In this document: piece by piece, positions 33,691 to 38,018 of the stretch | Layout of the letters: every line of letters starts with the position of its first letter | Position numbering within the stretch: position 1 is the stretch's first letter | Origin: Anaerolineales bacterium | GTDB taxonomy: Bacteria > Chloroflexota > Anaerolineae > Anaerolineales > Villigracilaceae | NCBI GenBank assembly: GCA_021462845.1 | Contig: JAJTXU010000017.1 | Span: forward strand, 1-38,018 | Length of the DNA stretch: 38,018 nucleotides | Reading direction: 5' to 3' | The notes under the pieces: generated by a model | What the model saw: the letters and a program-made list of their open reading frames with translations, nothing else | The model's database searches: none | Told to the model about the DNA's origin: nothing | Made by a program: the position numbers and the translations under genes

Positions 33691-34103
33691 ATAAAACTCC
33701 GAAAATACTCCTTCTATTTTTTCTGGGGGTTATCTTTGCGTGCATTTTATACATCTGGGTGACTCTCTCGCCTACAGCAGCTGTATACTCGTTGATTTAC
33801 GATCGTTCTACTGAAGTGAACTTGGCACTTTCGTTTGCAACTGCGCTAAGTACCAACCACCCTGCCGCCTACGATATGATTGACCCTGCTTTGAGACCTC
33901 ATCTGGATGAGTGGATGCGTATCCATCAAAAGATAAAATGCACCAGTCGGCCAGAACCCTTGCTAGTTGGATCGGTGACAGAGACTGCCCATTCATACAG
34001 TGTCTATTTTTCTTGTCTTGGGGTCAATGGATGGGATTCTTTGGATATTGAAATTGTAATTGAAGAGATGAAAGTAGTAAGTTTTCGACGACCATTCGAG
34101 TGA
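33687..34103 (+). CDS. Putative immunity protein 2, membrane-anchored
   Basis: 138 residues, one N-terminal membrane segment (ILLLFFLGVIFACILYIWV) and an outside domain with AYDMIDPALRPHLDEWM-x2-H, shared with the protein at 30756. Start 33687 overlaps the toxin stop as ATGA. The rest of the domain is strongly diverged between the two, as expected if each immunity protein matches its own toxin variant. Confidence 0.7.
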   Translation: MNKTPKILLLFFLGVIFACILYIWVTLSPTAAVYSLIYDRSTEVNLALSFATALSTNHPAAYDMIDPALRPHLDEWMRIHQKIKCTSRPEPLLVGSVTETAHSYSVYFSCLGVNGWDSLDIEIVIEEMKVVSFRRPFE

Positions 34104-34118
34104 GAATTAATTATCTTA

Positions 34119-34465
34119 CCTTACGATGTGTTCGGCAATCATCTCTCGCTCTCCCAAAACTAAGTTGATTTCAAACCCGGCGCTTCGACAATGCTTTTGG
34201 CGCTGGTAGAATCGCCCAAGTGAACACAACCACCGAATACTTGGTTTCGACAGGCTCAACCCGCCGCCTCGGCGACGCCCTCGGCTCTGTGCGCCAAATG
34301 ACAGATTCACAAGGCGCGGTGACCCTCGCCAAGTCCTATCAACCGTATGGAGAGACGCTTTCGAGCGCGGGGAATGGCTCAAGTCCCTTCGCGTTTACGG
34401 GCGAGCAGACGGATGTCAGCGGGTTGACGTATCTCCGCGCAGCACTGGTAGAATCGCCCAAGTGA
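34119..34465 (+). pseudogene. RHS mini-fragments
   Basis: A short remnant YDVFGNHLS (from 34124) precedes a second, better preserved unit starting at 34203 (GRIAQVNTTTEYLVSTGSTRRLGDALGSVRQMTD ... FTGEQTDVSGLTYLRA). This unit ends in LVESPK-stop at 34465 because the next copy follows in another frame. It is nearly identical to the unit at 34445, 242 bp downstream, so this is a tandem duplication. Confidence 0.8.
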
Positions 34466-34674
34466 ACACAACCACCGAATACTTGGTTTCGACAGGCTCA
34501 ACCCACCGCCTCGGTGATGCCCTCGGCTCGGTGCGCCAAATGACAGATTCACAAGGCGCGGTGACCCTCGCCAAGTCCTATCAACCGTATGGAGAGACGC
34601 TATCGAGTGCGGGGAATAGCTCAAGTCCCTTCGCGTTCACGGGCGGGCAGACGGATGTCAGCTATCTGTTTCAA
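34445..34674 (+). pseudogene. RHS mini-fragment fused to a foreign tail
   Basis: The frame from GTG 34462 repeats the preceding unit (TEYLVSTGSTHR, DALGSVRQMTD, SYQPYGETLSSAG) up to TGGQTDVS, then switches abruptly into an unrelated TPR-like sequence. No toxin or immunity gene follows. Confidence 0.75.
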
Positions 34675-35167
34675 GCGATTCAGGATGGTGACTCTCTTAC
34701 AATTCAAGGGGAGTACAGTGAATCTGTTAGCGTGTACCAAGATGCAATTAATTCAGACGATCTTGACTGGTGGTCAAAGGAAAGATTCGAGCTACAAGTG
34801 GATGCTGCGGTCAATCTACAGGCTCCGCCTTTTATGAAGTCTGACTCTTCTGAATATCCTCCTCGCCGCGTATGCGTATTACCGTATCATGCTAATTCAT
34901 TTTGTTCAGGGAAATGAATCAGAAGCCATCACAACATACAACACCCTGCAACAAACCTTTGGCAACGACCCATACGCCCATCCCTACGTTGAAATGGCTA
35001 CCGCGTTCTGGGAGGCATATCAGTCCGCGCATAGAATGTACGATGGCTGTGCGGCGGCCATCCAATACGCGGTCGAACATCCTGAAATTTTGATCCCGCT
35101 GGGAAGCGATTATCACGGGTCGCAAAGTCACATCTATGTGCCTGCGGATGTGTGTCCGTTTCGATAA
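34668..35167 (+). pseudogene. C-terminal remnant of a TPR-like gene, frameshifted
   Basis: The first part (LFQAIQDGDSLTIQGEYSES... YQDAINSDDLDWW) is in frame with the RHS fragment. The second (AAYAYYRIMLIHFVQG, EAITTYNTLQQTFG, SHIYVPADVCPF) is in the +1 frame from about 34845. Joined, they read as one helical repeat protein end. The frame change and lost N terminus mark it as broken. It ends in a stop at 35165-35167. Confidence 0.65.
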
Positions 35168-35188
35168 GCCCAAAATACTACATAAAGA

Positions 35189-35194
35189 TATAAT
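35189..35194 (+). promoter_or_regulatory. -10 element for the AbrB-type gene
   Basis: TATAAT 30 nt before ATG 35225; the transcript would carry a leader with AGGAGG (35215-35220). No clear -35. Confidence 0.4.
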
Positions 35195-35224
35195 CGGTTT
35201 TAGTTATTGGCAACAGGAGGCGTG

Positions 35225-35434
35225 ATGAACTCAATTACTGTTTCTCGTCAATTTCAGTTGACGATCCCAAAAAAGGTGCGAGAGCATATGCGTATTAAAG
35301 TCGGGCAAAAATTGCACGTTATCGCCTATGACAACATCATCACTTTAATTCCTGTTCGCCCGATACAAGAAGCACGCGGCTCGCTTAACAATATCAAGAC
35401 GAGCATTTTGCGCGATGACACAGACCGCGTTTGA
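35225..35434 (+). CDS. AbrB/SpoVT-type DNA-binding antitoxin, orphan
   Basis: 69 residues. The first 45 form a swapped-hairpin AbrB/MazE-type DNA-binding domain (SITVSRQFQLTIPKKVREHMRIKVGQKLHVIAYDNIITLIP). The tail (GSLNNIKTSILRDDTDRV) is the usual toxin-binding end of VapB-type antitoxins, which are normally followed directly by a PIN-domain RNase. Here the next DNA is a CT-rich simple sequence and then an unrelated oxidoreductase, so the toxin is missing. AGGAGG lies 4 nt before the ATG. Confidence 0.8.
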   Translation: MNSITVSRQFQLTIPKKVREHMRIKVGQKLHVIAYDNIITLIPVRPIQEARGSLNNIKTSILRDDTDRV

Positions 35435-35505
35435 CGATTTCTTTCCTCTTTCTTCTTTCATCATTCTTCCTTCATCCTTCATAATTCATAATTCATCCTT
35501 CCCAA

Positions 35506-37137
35506 ATGACCTACGACTTCATCATCATCGGCTCTGGCTTCGGGGGAAGTGTCTCCGCCATGCGCCTCACCGAAAAAGGCTATTCCGTTTTCGTTCTCGA
35601 AAAAGGCAAACGCTACGACGATAAAGATTTCGCCAAGACCAACTGGCAATACTGGAAATATCTCTGGCTCCCCGCCATCCGCGCGCATGGGATTTTACAG
35701 ATCAGCATCCTCAAAGGCGTGATGGTCCTGCACGGCGCGGGCGTCGGCGGCGGCAGTTTGGGATACGCTAACGTGCTGGAAGTTCCCAGCGATGAAACGT
35801 TCGCGACGCCCGCGTGGAATCAAAACGTCAAATGGGGCGACGCGCTTCGTCCGCATTACGCGACAGCGCGGCGGATGCTCGGCGTGACGCGCAATCCCAA
35901 ACTTTGGAAAGCGGATGAAGTCCTCAAACAAATTGCGGATGAACGCGGCATGGGACATACCTTCCGCGCTACGGATGTCGGTTCATTCTTCGGGGAGGCT
36001 GGGGTCGCCGTTCCCGATCCTTTTTTCGGCGGCGACGGACCCGCCCGCGCGGGTTGCATCCATTGCGGCGGGTGCATGGTGGGATGTCGTCACAACGCCA
36101 AGAACACGCTCCCAAAAAATTATTTATATTTTGCAGAGAAGAACGGGGCGGAAGTGAGGGCGGAGGTTGAAGTCATCAACGTTAGACCATTGACCATGGA
36201 CGATGGACAAAAAATGGTCAATGGTCAATCGTCTATGGTCGAAGAAGCTCGTTACGAAGTCACCTACCACTCCTCCACCTCTCCATTCAAACGCAAACAA
36301 ACAGTCTACGCAAAGAACGTCATCTTCTCCGCTGGCGTGATGGGGACGATGAAACTGTTGTTGAACTTGCGCGACGTGAAAAAGTCACTGCCGAATCTTT
36401 CACCGCGTCTAGGCGACATGGTGCGCACAAACTCCGAAGCATTGCTCGGCTCGATCGCGCGTAATTCAGATGTGGATTTTTCGCAAGGCGTTTCGATCAC
36501 CTCGATCTTCAACGCAGACGAAGTGACGCGCGTCGAACCTGTCCGCTACCCGAACGGCTCGTCGCTCTTGCGCTTCCTCGGCGCGCCGCTCGTCTCCGAT
36601 GTGACGAATGTTCCCGCGCGTCTCGTTCGTTCGCTCGTCTGGATTCTCCGTCACCCCATTGACTATCTCCGCGCGATGGTCTTCCCCAACTGGGCGCATA
36701 ACATGACCATCCTGCTCATCATGCAACACGTGGACAATCACATGAAATTCCGCATCGGACGCAGTCCGCTCACGCTCTTCCGCCGCGGCTTGGTCGCCCA
36801 ACCCGACGCCGATCACCAGATCCACGCGCGGGTGGATGCGGGTCACGATGTAACGCGTGAATTCGCCAAACGCATCAACGGCGCGGCAATGGGATCAATT
36901 ACTGAGAACGCGTTCAACCTCCCCACCACCGCCCACATCCTCGGCGGCGCGCCGATGGGACGAAACGCCGAAGAAGGCGTCGTGGATGAAAATTTTCGAG
37001 TGCATAACTACGAGGGACTGTACATCATCGACGGCTCGATCATGCCCGCGAACCCTGGCGTGAATCCAAGTCTTACAATTACCGCGCTCGCGGAATATGC
37101 GATGAGTCGAATTCAAAGTAAACAGGGAAACACGTAG
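35506..37137 (+). CDS. GMC-family FAD oxidoreductase (cholesterol-oxidase-like)
   Basis: 543 residues. The FAD-binding GSGFGGS (9-15) and VLEKGKR follow the family pattern. A four-Cys block CIHCGGCMVGCRHNAKNT lies at about residues 185-202, as in cholesterol-oxidase-like GMC proteins. The C-terminal GGAPMG and IIDGSIMPANPGVNPSLTITALAE complete the flavin domain. It oxidises an alcohol, possibly a sterol- or hopanoid-like molecule; the substrate is not known. Residues about 227-245 (RPLTMDDGQKMVNGQSSM) are encoded by a palindromic repeat inside the frame. No ribosome site or good -10 lies close to the ATG. A CT-rich low-complexity stretch (35440-35505) precedes it. Confidence 0.88.
   Translation: MTYDFIIIGSGFGGSVSAMRLTEKGYSVFVLEKGKRYDDKDFAKTNWQYWKYLWLPAIRAHGILQISILKGVMVLHGAGVGGGSLGYANVLEVPSDETFATPAWNQNVKWGDALRPHYATARRMLGVTRNPKLWKADEVLKQIADERGMGHTFRATDVGSFFGEAGVAVPDPFFGGDGPARAGCIHCGGCMVGCRHNAKNTLPKNYLYFAEKNGAEVRAEVEVINVRPLTMDDGQKMVNGQSSMVEEARYEVTYHSSTSPFKRKQTVYAKNVIFSAGVMGTMKLLLNLRDVKKSLPNLSPRLGDMVRTNSEALLGSIARNSDVDFSQGVSITSIFNADEVTRVEPVRYPNGSSLLRFLGAPLVSDVTNVPARLVRSLVWILRHPIDYLRAMVFPNWAHNMTILLIMQHVDNHMKFRIGRSPLTLFRRGLVAQPDADHQIHARVDAGHDVTREFAKRINGAAMGSITENAFNLPTTAHILGGAPMGRNAEEGVVDENFRVHNYEGLYIIDGSIMPANPGVNPSLTITALAEYAMSRIQSKQGNT
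36185..36226. repeat. Palindromic repeat inside the GMC oxidoreductase reading frame
   Basis: A perfect 13-bp stem GACCATTGACCAT / ATGGTCAATGGTC with a 16-nt loop. It stays in frame and encodes a hydrophilic stretch absent from the surrounding fold pattern. Confidence 0.8.
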
Positions 37138-37140
37138 ACA

Positions 37141-37215
37141 CGTATCTCATAACTCGTATCCCGTAACTCGTATCCCGTAACTCGTATCCCGTAACTCGTA
37201 TCCCGTATCCCGAAT
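37141..37215. repeat. 14-bp tandem repeat (CGTATCCCGTAACT)
   Basis: Four units (the first diverged) plus partial units, directly after the oxidoreductase stop, followed by a CT-rich stretch (37228-37262). The intergenic space 37138-37274 holds little else than this and the kynU promoter. Confidence 0.85.
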
Positions 37216-37261
37216 CACGTACCCATCATCTTTCCTCTTTCATCTTTCATCCTTCATCCTT

Positions 37262-37267
37262 TACAAT
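37262..37267 (+). promoter_or_regulatory. -10 element for kynU (leaderless type)
   Basis: TACAAT 7 nt before ATG 37275, with no ribosome site; the -35 region lies in CT-rich simple sequence. Confidence 0.45.
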
Positions 37268-37274
37268 AACCACC

Positions 37275-38018
37275 ATGCCCACCTTCTCCCACTCCCTCGA
37301 CTTCGCTCACCAACTCGACTCACAAGACCCCCTCGCCTCCTACCGCGAGCAATTCGTCATCACCGACCCCGACCTCATCTACCTCGACGGCAACTCGCTG
37401 GGACGAATGCCCAAAGTAGCGGCAGAACGCGCCAAGCAAATCGTAAATGAAGAATGGGGCAACGACCTCATCCGCGGCTGGAACAAAGGCTGGTGGGACG
37501 CCCCGCACCGTGTCGGCGACAAGATCGGCAAACTCATCGGCGCGGAAGCGGGTCAAGTGATCGTGACAGACACCGTGTCAAGCAACCTATTCAAACTCGC
37601 CACCGCCGCCCTCACACATCAACCCGACAAAAAACGAATCGTCACAGACACGTTCAACTTCCCATCCGATCTTTACATCCTTCAAGGCATAAAAAATCTG
37701 CTTTCATACGGTGGTCGAGTAGACGGCGATGCTCTTTCGCCGTCATATCGAGACCACGAAATAATCCGCATCACCTCCACCGACAACGACATCACCCCAA
37801 ACATCGCTGATCTCGAATTAAGAATCAACGAACACACCGCCCTCGTCACCCTCTCGCACGTCGTCTTCAAAAGCGGGTACATCTACAACATGCAAGCCGT
37901 CACCGATCTCGCTCACAAGAGAGGCGCGCTCGTCCTCTGGGACCTCAGCCACTCCGTCGGCTCCGTCCCCATCGAACTCGACGCCTGCAACGCCGACCTC
38001 GCTATCGGATGCACCTAC
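37275..38018 (+). CDS. kynU: Kynureninase, N-terminal 248 residues (runs off the window)
   Basis: An open frame to the right edge. LIYLDGNSLGRMPKVA, the WGNDLIRGWNKGWW block and VIVTDTVSSNLFKLATAAL are typical of kynureninase, the pyridoxal-phosphate enzyme that cleaves kynurenine to anthranilate and alanine. NFPSDLYILQG, SHVVFKSGYIYNM and LWDLSHSVGSVPIEL (with the cofactor-binding Asp) follow. The lysine that binds the cofactor lies beyond the window. Start 37275 is set by the family N terminus and the TACAAT 7 nt upstream. Confidence 0.92.
   Translation, partial: MPTFSHSLDFAHQLDSQDPLASYREQFVITDPDLIYLDGNSLGRMPKVAAERAKQIVNEEWGNDLIRGWNKGWWDAPHRVGDKIGKLIGAEAGQVIVTDTVSSNLFKLATAALTHQPDKKRIVTDTFNFPSDLYILQGIKNLLSYGGRVDGDALSPSYRDHEIIRITSTDNDITPNIADLELRINEHTALVTLSHVVFKSGYIYNMQAVTDLAHKRGALVLWDLSHSVGSVPIELDACNADLAIGCTY

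Noticed and set aside
35506-37137. Four-Cys block in the GMC oxidoreductase as a novel iron-sulfur insertion
   Set aside because: This block is a usual feature of the cholesterol-oxidase-like branch of the family.

Overview
The window looks like a chromosomal segment of an uncultured or poorly described Chloroflexota, most likely class Anaerolineae. This is inferred from gene content and style. It shows a sortase joined to long secreted repeats, membrane proteins with very long Thr/Pro stalks, caspase and SUMF1-type (FGE) domains, an isopentenyl phosphate kinase, many short palindromic intergenic repeats, and many genes whose start codon lies only 6-9 nt after a TATAAT-like box. No rRNA, tRNA or CRISPR array was seen.

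Layout. 1-1885: end of a secreted repeat protein with a C-terminal sortase. 1886-2376: non-coding, bounded by a 17-bp inverted repeat. 2377-5229 (minus): small membrane protein, M19 dipeptidase and an S1-domain protein. 5407-7466 (plus): a magnesium/cobalt-chelatase AAA+ and VWA gene split by a -1 frame change at a run of nine A. 7480-8345: an MNT/HepT-type toxin-antitoxin pair lying between two copies of the chelatase gene's last 111 bp. 8565-13525 (minus): caspase-FGE protein, hotdog thioesterase and two paralogous Thr/Pro-stalk membrane proteins. 13605-16599 (plus): isopentenyl phosphate kinase and a eukaryote-like formate-THF ligase. 16671-19661: divergent membrane glycosyltransferase and amidase sharing one palindromic -10 element. 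19852-28122 (minus): FGE lipoprotein, methyltransferase, acetoacetyl-CoA synthetase, a lipoprotein, M20 peptidase, UppP and Tgt.

28300-35167 is an accessory island, visibly more AT-rich in its unique parts. It holds six partial copies of the end of an RHS core, all on the plus strand. Two run into related, unrecognised C-terminal domains. Each of these is followed, with an ATGA overlap, by a related small membrane-anchored protein. This is the organisation of a polymorphic-toxin tip array with immunity genes. A second HEPN/MNT pair (minus strand) interrupts the array, and a decayed TPR-like gene and an orphan AbrB-type antitoxin close it. 35506-38018 returns to metabolism with a GMC oxidoreductase and the start of a kynureninase.

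Working together: the chelatase products probably serve cobalamin (or tetrapyrrole) metal insertion. Formate-THF ligase feeds one-carbon metabolism, and IPK feeds isoprenoids, whose undecaprenyl carrier is recycled by UppP. The RHS tips, paired membrane-anchored proteins and two HEPN/MNT pairs form a conflict-system neighbourhood. Palindromic repeats are unusually intimate with genes: several lie at or supply stop codons and several lie inside reading frames.
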